A stretch of DNA of 32,094 bases from a virus. A model generated the notes under the pieces. The model was not told the DNA's origin, made no database searches, and saw nothing but the letters and a program-made list of their open reading frames with translations. This document shows, one piece after another, positions 25,571 to 31,967 of the stretch. Positions within the stretch are counted from its first letter, which is position 1, and the number at the start of each line of letters is the position of its first letter. Made by a program: the position numbers and the translations under genes. The stretch lies in IMG/VR virus record IMGVR_UViG_3300031787_000528, positions 1 through 32,094 of that record; one strand, given 5' to 3'.

Positions 25571-26128
25571 ATGACAACAATCGCAGCGCTTGAGGGTATT
25601 GACTATGCAGTACTCGTGGCAGATTCTCAGATCACAGAAGATAATCTCGTCACGTTAGCAACCAGTACACCCAAGATCGTTGAGGTTGGTAAGTATCTCA
25701 TCGCAATCTCAGGTGACACACGACCAGGTGACATACTTTCTTACAACTGGAAACCACCTGCCTATCGTGGTGAAGATCCTGTGCAGTTTATGGGTAAGAG
25801 AGTAATACCTAGTTTGATTAAAGCGTTCAACGATAACAACTACGACTACAACAAGGTGGACAAAGATGGCGGTTTTGATTATCTCTTTGCTTTTAACGGT
25901 AACATCTTTCGTGTTGCTTGTGATCTCTCTTTTTTCCAAGCAAATAACGGAGCGTATGGCATTGGTAGTGGGGGTCAGTTTGCTCTTGGCTACCTTACTT
26001 CAATTATCAAACCTGATATGGAATTAGAATATGCAAAACGACACGCCCGTAAAGCCGTAGAGATTGCTTCGGTCCTTGACGCTAACACTGGTAAGCCTTT
26101 ACAGTTAGTAGTCCAGGAAAGGATATAA
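25571..26128 (+). CDS. Proteasome beta / HslV-like Ntn hydrolase
   Basis: Probable self-compartmentalising threonine protease subunit. The N-terminus MTTIAAL matches HslV/beta subunits, where removal of Met exposes the nucleophilic Thr. Counting that Thr as 1, Asp17 falls in VADSQIT as in the family, Lys34 in TPKIVEV corresponds to the catalytic Lys33 with one inserted residue, and YGIGSGGQFALGYL (about residues 133-146) matches the conserved GSGG helix. ARKAVEIASVLDANTGKPL matches the family C-terminal helix. The 185-aa length fits HslV better than a full beta subunit; no HslU or alpha partner is in the window. First gene after the early promoter and probably leaderless, so expressed soon after infection. 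It may degrade host proteins or work with host ATPases (inference). Confidence 0.8.
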   Translation: MTTIAALEGIDYAVLVADSQITEDNLVTLATSTPKIVEVGKYLIAISGDTRPGDILSYNWKPPAYRGEDPVQFMGKRVIPSLIKAFNDNNYDYNKVDKDGGFDYLFAFNGNIFRVACDLSFFQANNGAYGIGSGGQFALGYLTSIIKPDMELEYAKRHARKAVEIASVLDANTGKPLQLVVQERI

Positions 26129-26130
26129 CA

Positions 26131-26283
26131 ATGGAGTTTAATACACACGAAGAAGTAAAGGCTGAGTTCAAGGGTGTGATTGCAACAGGCGAATACGCAG
26201 CACACTACTGGTTTGAGCAGGGGTGGAAAGCCTGTAGACTTGCTTTCTTATTACACGATCAAGCAGAGAAGGCAAAGCAATGA
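26131..26283 (+). CDS. Small hypothetical protein (50 aa)
   Basis: ATG two bases after the protease stop, with GGAAAGGA upstream, ending in an ATGA overlap with a tiny membrane-protein gene. The product is a charged, aromatic helix pair (HEEVKAEFKGVIATGEYAAHYWFEQGWKACRLAFLLHDQAEK). No motif recognised. Coupling to both neighbours supports translation. Confidence 0.55.
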   Translation: MEFNTHEEVKAEFKGVIATGEYAAHYWFEQGWKACRLAFLLHDQAEKAKQ

Positions 26284-26366
26284 CATCATTTCTATTAGGT
26301 TTAATGATAGGTGTTGTTATCGGTAGAGCATTTGATTTGTGGGTAGATTGGAAGTACAAGAAGTGA
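26280..26366 (+). CDS. Tiny single-TM membrane protein (28 aa)
   Basis: ATGA overlap with the preceding gene and a GTGA overlap with the exonuclease gene, so coupling on both sides argues that it is real despite its size. Residues 3-19 (SFLLGLMIGVVIGRAFD) form a Gly-containing TM helix, followed by DLWVDWKYKK, a basic cytoplasmic tail. Could be a superinfection-exclusion or membrane-anchoring micropeptide; this is a guess from topology. Confidence 0.45.
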   Translation: MTSFLLGLMIGVVIGRAFDLWVDWKYKK

Positions 26367-27304
26367 CTGACCCAAAGGAACTATTACTTACCGCACTACG
26401 TGCAACTGATGCTAAGCGTTCACGATCTACACAGGTACAGATTGGTCCATCAGAATTAGGTGGATGTCGTCGTAAGGTCTGGTACAGATTAAACGATCAA
26501 CCTGAAACCAATGAGAACGAGATGAAGTTAGCAGCAATTATGGGTACTGCTATCCACGCAGAGATTGAGCGAGCACTATCAGATAACCCTGATGTAATGA
26601 TTGAAACTGCAGTTGAATACAATGGTATGAAAGCACACATTGACTGTTTCGTACCAGGTACTGGTGATGTTATTGACTGGAAGACAAGCAAGGTAAAGAA
26701 CCTTTCATACTTCCCATCAACACAACAACGCTGGCAGGTGCAGACATATGGTTATCTACTAGCCAAGAACGGTCACGATGTAAAGCGTGTATCACTAGTT
26801 GCTATTGCACGTGATGGTGATGAGCGAGATGTCAAGGTACATACAGAAGATTATGATGAGACAGTTGCACTACAAGCATTGAACTGGTTAGCAGCAATCA
26901 AGACTGCAACAGAGGCACCAGACCCAGAACGAGATGCCAGTTACTGTAAGTTCTATTGTAAGTTCTACGACGCATCAGGTGAGATGGGATGCGTTGGTAT
27001 AAAAAAAGAACATACAGCAGTCAGTGATCTAATCATTGATGATGCTGATATTGACAAGAACGCACTGTTGTACTTACAGTTAGCAGCACAGATTAAAGAG
27101 TTAGAAAAGCACCAAGATTCTTTGAAGACTTCTTTCGAGGGACTGCTAGGTACTACACCTAGTGGAGTAGAAGTCAGTTGGACAACTGTCAGAGGTCGTG
27201 AAAGTATTGACAGTGAAGAGGTAGAAAAACTACTTGGGTTTGTACCTAAGAAGTTTGGTAGTGAATCACAGCGGTTACAAATCAAACAAACTGGAGGAAA
27301 GTAA
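26363..27304 (+). CDS. PD-(D/E)XK exonuclease, RecB/Cas4-like with possible Fe-S cluster
   Basis: Likely 5'-end-processing recombination exonuclease. Motifs numbered from the GTG at 26363: C35 in ELGGCRRKVWYR, H65 in GTAIHAEIE, D94 in AHIDCF, the D-x-K pair D105/K107 in VIDWKTSK, and the QxxxY helix WQVQTYGYLLA (125-134). Downstream, YCKFYCKFYDASGEMGC supplies three more Cys (C-x3-C-x10-C); with C35 they could hold a 4Fe-4S cluster as in Cas4/AddB enzymes. I chose GTG 26363 because it overlaps the upstream stop as GTGA and GGAAG sits eight bases upstream; an in-frame GTG at 26339 is the alternative. A 12-base direct repeat encodes the CKFY pair. Confidence 0.75.
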   Translation: MTDPKELLLTALRATDAKRSRSTQVQIGPSELGGCRRKVWYRLNDQPETNENEMKLAAIMGTAIHAEIERALSDNPDVMIETAVEYNGMKAHIDCFVPGTGDVIDWKTSKVKNLSYFPSTQQRWQVQTYGYLLAKNGHDVKRVSLVAIARDGDERDVKVHTEDYDETVALQALNWLAAIKTATEAPDPERDASYCKFYCKFYDASGEMGCVGIKKEHTAVSDLIIDDADIDKNALLYLQLAAQIKELEKHQDSLKTSFEGLLGTTPSGVEVSWTTVRGRESIDSEEVEKLLGFVPKKFGSESQRLQIKQTGGK

Positions 27305-27679
27305 ATGGCTGCAAACGAAAACACAAAGTTCCAAATCAACTATAAGTTAAATGATGGAACGCTTATCAATCTTTATGCAACAGATGTAAAAGATTTAGAG
27401 ACAGGTCTATCAGATCTTGGAATGGTGGCATCACTAATCCGTACAACAGGTAGTGACTTACACGGTAGTGCGCCAACAGTTGCATCAGTTGCAGAATCTT
27501 TTAACGCAACACCAGTTGCAGCATCTGCTCCAGTAGTTTCAGAAGGACAGGCACCAACCTGTAAGCACGGCAATATGGCTTTCCGTAATGGAACATCAGC
27601 GCGTGGACCTTGGAAAGCGTGGATGTGTGCTGCACCAAAGGGTGCTGCAGATAAGTGCGACCCTATCTTCTTAAGATAA
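27305..27679 (+). CDS. Hypothetical protein with C-terminal zinc-binding motif (124 aa)
   Basis: ATG immediately after the exonuclease stop, with GGAGGAAAGTAA upstream. The N-terminal half is a charged alpha/beta region (FQINYKLNDGTLINLYATDVKDLETGL), then a Pro/Ala/Val linker, then a compact C-terminal module CKHG...WKAWMCAAPKGAADKC with C-x-H and two further Cys, suggestive of one zinc site. I recall this CKHG...WKA-MC pattern next to exonuclease genes in other actinobacterial phages; a ssDNA-binding partner for the exonuclease is possible but unsupported by motif. Confidence 0.6.
   Translation: MAANENTKFQINYKLNDGTLINLYATDVKDLETGLSDLGMVASLIRTTGSDLHGSAPTVASVAESFNATPVAASAPVVSEGQAPTCKHGNMAFRNGTSARGPWKAWMCAAPKGAADKCDPIFLR
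27672..27677 (+). promoter_or_regulatory. Possible -10 box of leaderless whiB promoter (TAAGAT)
   Basis: TAAGAT ends exactly six bases before the whiB ATG at 27684, the same geometry as TATGAT before the protease gene at 25571, and the whiB ATG has no Shine-Dalgarno sequence. It overlaps the end of the preceding gene. No -35 element is seen. Confidence 0.4.
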
Positions 27680-27683
27680 TTAA

Positions 27684-27950
27684 ATGCGGGAACCTCGTGA
27701 GTACGAGAACCCGTTATGTGCACAGATAGGTGGAGACTTCTGGTTCCCTGACAAAGAGGGAACAGTAAGTTTCGGTGAAAGTCAGTATGCGAAATCAATC
27801 TGTAAGAGTTGTACTCATAAGATCGAATGTGCTGAGTGGGGAATCCACAAAGAACAGTTCGGTATATGGGGTGGTCTAGCACCACGTCAACGTCTTGCAA
27901 TAAGGAGACAACGCAGAATAAATCTTGGAGGGGATGGGGAAGTTGCTTAA
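27684..27950 (+). CDS. WhiB-family transcription regulator
   Basis: Iron-sulfur transcription factor known in Actinobacteria and their phages, acting through the sigma-factor region of RNA polymerase. All hallmarks are present: four cluster ligands C12, C40, C43 and C49 (C-x27-C-x2-C-x5-C, in LCAQ and SICKSCTHKIEC), the turn GIWGGLAPRQR (60-70), and a basic C-terminal tail for DNA contact (RRQRRINLGG). 88 aa is typical. Likely leaderless, with TAAGAT just upstream, so it may be separately expressed early. It probably represses or redirects host transcription; the host WhiB it mimics cannot be told. Its last codons overlap the helicase start. Confidence 0.93.
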   Translation: MREPREYENPLCAQIGGDFWFPDKEGTVSFGESQYAKSICKSCTHKIECAEWGIHKEQFGIWGGLAPRQRLAIRRQRRINLGGDGEVA

Positions 27951-28761
27951 TCTAAAGAGGGCACTGAGCACCAGCACTATCAAGGCTGTGCCATTGCCTG
28001 ATGTATGGACTGGGTTGGCTAGTGAGTCCATTAAATTTAGACGAGGGCAAGTATGTATGGTTGCTGCTGCACCTAATGCTGGCAAGAGTATGTTCTCTCT
28101 TGTCTATGCAATCAAGGCAAAGGTACCAACACTTTTCTTTTCCGCAGATACTGATACTGCTACGGTGCTAATGCGATCTGCAGCGCAGATCTCAGGGCAC
28201 ACACAGTTAACAGTTGAATCCAATATGGAATACAAACCTGACTACTACGCTGAACATCTAAACAAGATGTCACATATACAGTGGGTCTTTGATTCAAGTC
28301 CATCATTAGATGACATTGAATTAGAAATCAAAGCCTACGTTGAACTGTACGGAATAGCACCTGAGTTAATTATCATTGATAACTTAATGAATGTTGCAGC
28401 CGAGACAGACAATGAATGGGCTGGGCTACGTGCAATTATGATGGAGTTGCACGATATGGCACGCAAGACAGAGGCTTGTGTCTTAGTACTTCATCACGTA
28501 TCAGAGCAAAGTGAGTACGGTTCACCAATGATGCCACCACCTAGACGTGCTATCCACGGTAAGGTCAGTCAGTTACCTGCACTGATACTTACATTAGGTT
28601 ATGAACCAGACCAAGGTGGAGGTGTGTTGCGTGTGGCTGCAGTGAAGAATCGCTTTGGTCCACACACAGCAGATGCATCTAAATGGGCTACACTATTTGT
28701 TAACTTCGCATCGTGTCAGATAGGAGATCAAGATGCACAAGGCAGAGCATACTTGCGCTGA
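27934..28761 (+). CDS. DnaB/RecA-like replicative ATPase (helicase)
   Basis: RecA-fold ATPase of about 275 aa, with a Walker A variant AAPNAGKSMF (Lys/Ser near residues 51-52), Walker B LIIIDNL (near 146-150), a conserved LHHVSEQ sensor-like segment, and a KVSQLPALILTLGY/VAAVKNRFGP end as in DnaB C-terminal domains. It lacks the DnaB N-terminal domain, so it is a short helicase core of the kind encoded by many actinobacterial phages next to primase genes. Start uncertain: ATG 27934 is chosen; GGAGG at 27927-27931 is very close to it, and TTG 27943 (spacing 11) or TTG 27925 are alternatives. The start overlaps whiB by 17 bases. Confidence 0.75.
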   Translation: MGKLLNLKRALSTSTIKAVPLPDVWTGLASESIKFRRGQVCMVAAAPNAGKSMFSLVYAIKAKVPTLFFSADTDTATVLMRSAAQISGHTQLTVESNMEYKPDYYAEHLNKMSHIQWVFDSSPSLDDIELEIKAYVELYGIAPELIIIDNLMNVAAETDNEWAGLRAIMMELHDMARKTEACVLVLHHVSEQSEYGSPMMPPPRRAIHGKVSQLPALILTLGYEPDQGGGVLRVAAVKNRFGPHTADASKWATLFVNFASCQIGDQDAQGRAYLR

Positions 28762-28775
28762 TAAGCGGTGCGTTA

Positions 28776-29126
28776 ATGGCTAACAAGAATGGAAGAAAAG
28801 GTTCTCAGTTTGAGACAGATGTTATGAAATGGTTACGCAGCAAAAGCGTAATAGCAGAGCGTCTGACTAAGGCTGGGGCAAAGGATGAGGGAGATATGGT
28901 TGTTATCATATCTGGAGAAACCTACATCCTTGAACTCAAGAACAGGCAGACCCTTTCCCTGCCTGAGTTCTGGAGAGAAGCGCAAGTTGAGGCGCTTAAC
29001 TACGCAAAGGCACGTGGTATTGGGGAAGTACCTTTGTCTTATGTTGTAGTTAAGCGTCGCAACGCACCAATAGATCAGGCTTGGGTAATCCAAGACTTAA
29101 CTCAATGGCTAAAGGAGAAACAATAA
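28776..29126 (+). CDS. Holliday-junction-resolvase-like PD-(D/E)XK nuclease (116 aa)
   Basis: Start at ATG 28776 (MANKNGRKGSQFE); the frame is open further left within the helicase gene, but that part looks unnatural (SDRRSRCTRQSI). The order of motifs fits archaeal Hjc-type or phage resolvases: GSQFETDVMKWLRS (the Glu helix), KAGAKDEGDMVV (Asp), YILELKNRQ (E-x-K), and the helix WREAQVEALNYAK. It probably cleaves branched replication intermediates before packaging. Ends one base into the next ATG (TAATG-type overlap). Confidence 0.7.
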   Translation: MANKNGRKGSQFETDVMKWLRSKSVIAERLTKAGAKDEGDMVVIISGETYILELKNRQTLSLPEFWREAQVEALNYAKARGIGEVPLSYVVVKRRNAPIDQAWVIQDLTQWLKEKQ

Positions 29127-29239
29127 TGCCAGTACCAGGTGGAGAAATAACAACAACAGAAATACTAGTACCAGTAGTAGAAGAAGTGGTTGAAGATTCA
29201 ACTACTGAAGAAGAGGCAGATGATAGTACGCCTGAGTAG
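29126..29239 (+). CDS. Tiny acidic protein (37 aa)
   Basis: ATG behind AAAGGAGAAACAATA, overlapping the previous stop. Of the residues after position 18 about half are Glu or Asp (VEEVVEDSTTEEEADDSTPE), with Thr/Val/Pro before. Probably disordered. Strong ribosome-binding site and coupled overlaps on both sides support it. A highly acidic phage protein of this size could be a DNA mimic or host-protein inhibitor, but no evidence beyond composition supports that. Confidence 0.45.
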   Translation: MPVPGGEITTTEILVPVVEEVVEDSTTEEEADDSTPE

Positions 29240-29705
29240 GGATGAAGTAAGAGTTTGTACGATGCTCGCAACAGAGCGTTGGCTTGCTAAGTATGGGTCA
29301 GTAGATCGCCCTAACTATGCAGAGGGTAAGAAGAACGGCTACTTAGAGCACGAACTTCTTGCCAATGTGCGAGCCAACGTATCTGAGTGGGCAGTTGCAT
29401 CTCTTACTGATACTGCTTGGAATGTACCGTGGTATCCCAATGAACTACATCCTCGTCGGGCTAAGTTGCCTGATGTGGGTGTAAACTTTGAGGTACGTAC
29501 TGTACGCACACGTGATTCAATTCCATTTTGGAGTAAAGATAACGGCAAGATCATAGTAGGAACAAAGATTCTTGATGAAGATTACTACTCACAGGTTGAA
29601 GTCTATGGTTGGTGTAACCCTGAAGAGTATGCAACAGTGCAATACAGAGATGAAGCCATTGGTGGATGGCGAGTACCAGTTACTGAACTGAAGGAGTTCA
29701 AATGA
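29220..29705 (+). CDS. Hypothetical protein (161 aa), possible nuclease-like fold
   Basis: Start at ATG 29220 (MIVRLSRDEVRV) with GAAGAGG just upstream, within the end of the acidic gene. Conserved-looking segments: ELLANVRANVSEWAVA, NELHPRRAKLPDVGVNFEVRTVRTRDSIPFW, GKIIVGTKIL, VYGWCNPEEY. The run E...DVG-x-x-FEVRT...KIIVG resembles the Glu, Asp and E-x-[KR] spacing of restriction-like nucleases, but the match is loose. The four-base ATGA overlap at its end couples it to a small Cys-rich gene. No family recognised. Confidence 0.6.
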   Translation: MIVRLSRDEVRVCTMLATERWLAKYGSVDRPNYAEGKKNGYLEHELLANVRANVSEWAVASLTDTAWNVPWYPNELHPRRAKLPDVGVNFEVRTVRTRDSIPFWSKDNGKIIVGTKILDEDYYSQVEVYGWCNPEEYATVQYRDEAIGGWRVPVTELKEFK

Positions 29706-29881
29706 TTTGTTCTAACTGTATGAAAGCGGGAGAAGAGAACACTCTTTCCCATTACAAGCGTGCCTCTAACTGGCACGACAAGTGCGACTACAAGGGGTGT
29801 GTATGTCAACACAAGACTGGTCCAGGGTACGTAAGACGGGGAAATTCAAAGGTCCCGTTGATGCAAACACAATCCCCATAG
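29702..29881 (+). CDS. Small Cys-rich protein (59 aa)
   Basis: ATGA overlap with the preceding gene. ICSNC near the start and DKCDYKGCVC (about residues 26-35) give five Cys, consistent with one zinc finger/ribbon. The last 25 codons overlap the start of the primase zinc-domain gene in another frame. The initial part looks natural; the tail (GYVRRGNSKVPLMQTQSP) may be a by-product of the overlap. Confidence 0.5.
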   Translation: MICSNCMKAGEENTLSHYKRASNWHDKCDYKGCVCQHKTGPGYVRRGNSKVPLMQTQSP

Positions 29882-30180
29882 GAGCAATCGTTCTCCATTA
29901 CGGAGGAGAAGTAAGAGAGGGTAGGTCAGCATCTGTTAGGTGCTGCATCCATCCAGACAAAAGGCGTAGTGCTGTCATCAATACATATGACAACCTATTC
30001 TTTTGTCACACCTGTGGAAAGGGTGGCAACGCAGTAAATGTTGTCAGTATCATAGAGAATTTGGAGTTTAAGGATGCACTCAAAAGAGCAATCGAAATCA
30101 CTGCTGGAAGCGGTCACACATTACAGCAAAAGTCTGGACGAAAAGGCTCTGGAGTATCTCGAAGGACGTGGGATATCTGA
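29803..30180 (+). CDS. Primase zinc-binding domain protein (CHC2 type, 125 aa)
   Basis: Start at ATG 29803 with AAGGGG five bases upstream. The CHC2 signature of DnaG/T7-type primases is clear: C47-C48-x-H50 with HPDKRRSA, then FFCHTCGKGG (C68, C71), followed by the helix NAVNVVSIIENLEFKDALKRAIEI. It recognises the template trinucleotide during primer synthesis. The protein ends soon after this domain, in a tail (SGRKGSGVSRRTWDI) lying in the overlap with the TOPRIM gene. Primer synthesis therefore needs that partner, either as a separate chain or through a frameshift. Confidence 0.8.
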   Translation: MSTQDWSRVRKTGKFKGPVDANTIPIGAIVLHYGGEVREGRSASVRCCIHPDKRRSAVINTYDNLFFCHTCGKGGNAVNVVSIIENLEFKDALKRAIEITAGSGHTLQQKSGRKGSGVSRRTWDI

Positions 30181-30715
30181 GGAGGTTGCATTACAGTATT
30201 CATTAGGTATGGTCACTGACCCTATCAATGGGCACGAACACCATACTGGTTGGCTATCTATCCCATACCTGACTGCACTTGGTATGTGTGTTGGCGTTAA
30301 GTTTCGTAGGCTAGATGATGGCAAGCCTAAGTACGGTGCACCTACAGGACAGAAGGGTCACCTGTTTAATGTTGTTGATGTAACTATTGATTCACCTAGT
30401 ATCGTTGTATGTGAAGGTGAGTTAGATGCAGTAGTTGTATCAGGTTTGATTGGGATACCTGCTGTCGGTGTGCCAGGAGTGCAGGCTTGGAAGCCACACT
30501 TTGTTAAGTTATTTACTGGCTACGATACCGTCTATGTTGTAGGTGATAACGACATCAAAGACGATGGTACTAACCCAGGTGCTGAGTTCTCCCGCCGTGT
30601 GTCACAAGAGGTAATGAACTCACGCATAGTATCATTGCCAGCATCAATGGACATCAATGATTACTACCTTACATACGGTAAGGATGAGGCATTGAAATTA
30701 TTTGGAGGCGTTTGA
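30074..30715 (+). CDS. Primase catalytic (TOPRIM) protein (213 aa)
   Basis: ATG 30074 lies inside the zinc-domain gene, +1 relative to its frame, with GGAG at 30063-30066. Residues 20-100 (DEKALEYLEGRGISEEVALQYSLGM, WLSIPYLTALGMCVGVKFRR, KPKYGAPTGQKGHLFN) match the N-terminal catalytic part of DnaG-type primases. TOPRIM follows: IVVCEGELDAVVV with the conserved Glu, then YVVGDNDIKDDGT with the Asp pair, then SLPASMDINDYYL. Together with the upstream gene it makes one primase. The 107-base overlap is much longer than others here. The ATG start may be genuine or the real product may be a frameshift fusion. Confidence 0.8.
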   Translation: MHSKEQSKSLLEAVTHYSKSLDEKALEYLEGRGISEEVALQYSLGMVTDPINGHEHHTGWLSIPYLTALGMCVGVKFRRLDDGKPKYGAPTGQKGHLFNVVDVTIDSPSIVVCEGELDAVVVSGLIGIPAVGVPGVQAWKPHFVKLFTGYDTVYVVGDNDIKDDGTNPGAEFSRRVSQEVMNSRIVSLPASMDINDYYLTYGKDEALKLFGGV

Positions 30716-31110
30716 TGTATGACGATGACCGAAAGAGACTGGGCCACGATGGTACAAACTTTGCAGCATTTGGGCTTTCAGATCCTTTCCGTGGATATGC
30801 AAAGCGAAGTACTAACAATACGCCCGATACCAATACGTTCATAACAGATGTGTGGAAGGTGCTAGATGATGCAGGTAACCTGCTCATCAAGAAGCATAAG
30901 GACTACGGTCCAACTAACATTAGTCTGTCCCCTGGTGGACCACTCAATGGTCTGCGTGTGCGTATGCACGATAAGACTGCACGCATCAACCACTTGATTG
31001 ATAGCGGTGCAACACCTGAGAACGAGTCGTTGCGTGATTCCTTTATTGATCTACTTAACTACAGTGCCATTGCACTGATGGTATTAGATGGAACTTGGCC
31101 TCGTGACTGA
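30715..31110 (+). CDS. Nmad1 / DUF1599-like protein (131 aa)
   Basis: ATG 30715 overlaps the primase stop by one base (TGATG) with GGAGG six bases upstream. LLIKKHKDYGPTNISL, GLRVRMHDKTARINHLI and ESLRDSFIDLLNYSAIALMVLDG reproduce the pattern I know from DUF1599, called nucleotide modification associated domain 1: KHKDYG, a DK-x-R-x-x-L motif and D-x-x-DLxNYA. Related to MazG-like all-alpha nucleotide pyrophosphatases by helix pattern. It may alter the nucleotide pool or support modified-base synthesis; no modification enzyme is otherwise visible in the window. Confidence 0.7.
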   Translation: MYDDDRKRLGHDGTNFAAFGLSDPFRGYAKRSTNNTPDTNTFITDVWKVLDDAGNLLIKKHKDYGPTNISLSPGGPLNGLRVRMHDKTARINHLIDSGATPENESLRDSFIDLLNYSAIALMVLDGTWPRD

Positions 31111-31735
31111 TCCACACCCAATACTTAACGATCTTGTACCTAGTGTGGTGACTATTGTTCACCGTCGCTATCGTAAGTATGTAGATCGTGCTGACCTAAC
31201 GCAAGAAGCATACGCTTGGTTGATGACACGTGTGTCTTACTTCAATGGGTTGCTAAATGAAGAGGATGAGACTAAGCGTCTTATCAATCAGAAGCGTATT
31301 GCATTTCAGATGCGACGTGGCATTGAACGCTATGCCCGTAAGGAGAAGGCTACTAGATCAGGGTATCAAACCAATGATGAGTCCTTCTATGATGTGACTA
31401 CCATTGCACAACTATTGCCGTATGTAATTGCAAGCGTGGTCAATGATACTGCCATTGAACAGGCGCAGAACCTAGTCAATGATGGCACACCACGCAAGCC
31501 TGCAGCACCCGCAGAAGGTGGCAACCTATTAGCCACACTCATTGACATCAAGAAGTCTTATGAACTATTAGATGAGGATGAGAAGAACATCCTACGCCTT
31601 AGATACCACGAGAACTACACGTTGCAACAGTTAAGCGAAGCAACAGAGTGTGCTATCTCTACTGCTGATCGTAGATGTGGCAATGCATTACGTAAGATAC
31701 TTAACTTTATGGGAGGGGAATCGCCTTACCAATGA
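31088..31735 (+). CDS. Sigma-70-like RNA polymerase factor (215 aa)
   Basis: Probably directs host polymerase to phage promoters. An N-terminal region (RRYRKYVDRADLTQEAYAWL) resembles sigma region 2 helices, and the C-terminal region LLDEDEKNILRLRYHENYTLQQLSEATECAISTADRRCGNALRKI is a typical region-4 helix-turn-helix for -35 recognition. The middle is a Pro/Ala/Gly linker (NDGTPRKPAAPAEGG). ATG 31088 is used; GTG 31103 is a reasonable alternative and would remove most of the 23-base overlap with the upstream gene. Ends in a four-base ATGA overlap with the FmdB-type gene. Confidence 0.75.
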   Translation: MELGLVTDPHPILNDLVPSVVTIVHRRYRKYVDRADLTQEAYAWLMTRVSYFNGLLNEEDETKRLINQKRIAFQMRRGIERYARKEKATRSGYQTNDESFYDVTTIAQLLPYVIASVVNDTAIEQAQNLVNDGTPRKPAAPAEGGNLLATLIDIKKSYELLDEDEKNILRLRYHENYTLQQLSEATECAISTADRRCGNALRKILNFMGGESPYQ

Positions 31736-31905
31736 TGTATGACTACAACTGTCCTGATTGCAAGGCAGAACTTACTATTGAACGTAGCATCCACGAAGAA
31801 CCACGTGAACCATCTTGCTTTGTGTGCCACATAAGTATGGTACGTAAGTGGGATGCTCCATCCATTACCTTTAAGGGCAAAGGCTTCTACTCCACAGGTG
31901 GATAG
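31732..31905 (+). CDS. FmdB-type zinc-ribbon protein (57 aa)
   Basis: Starts at ATG in an ATGA overlap (a second in-frame ATG follows at 31735). MYDYNCPDCKAELTIERSIHEEPREPSC..C with CPDC and CFVC makes a small zinc ribbon of the FmdB/regulatory-protein type; GKGFYSTGG is the usual ending of the phage versions. Function in phages unknown; perhaps a transcription or assembly accessory protein. Last gene of the early block, followed by a hairpin after its TAG. Confidence 0.75.
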   Translation: MMYDYNCPDCKAELTIERSIHEEPREPSCFVCHISMVRKWDAPSITFKGKGFYSTGG

Positions 31906-31907
31906 CA

Positions 31908-31945
31908 AAGAACCCCACCGCAGGAAGGGTAGCGGTGAGGTTCTT
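31908..31945. terminator. Likely bidirectional terminator between convergent genes
   Basis: AAGAACC-C-CACCGC (31908-31921) pairs with GCGGTG-A-GGTTCTT (31932-31945), 13 bp with one mismatch around a ten-base loop. T-rich sequence follows on both strands (TTCTTGTTAT on plus, TTCTTTGCTAT on minus). It sits between the FmdB-type gene and a minus-strand gene. Confidence 0.65.
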
Positions 31946-31967
31946 GTTATCCGAAAGGAGGATGCAC

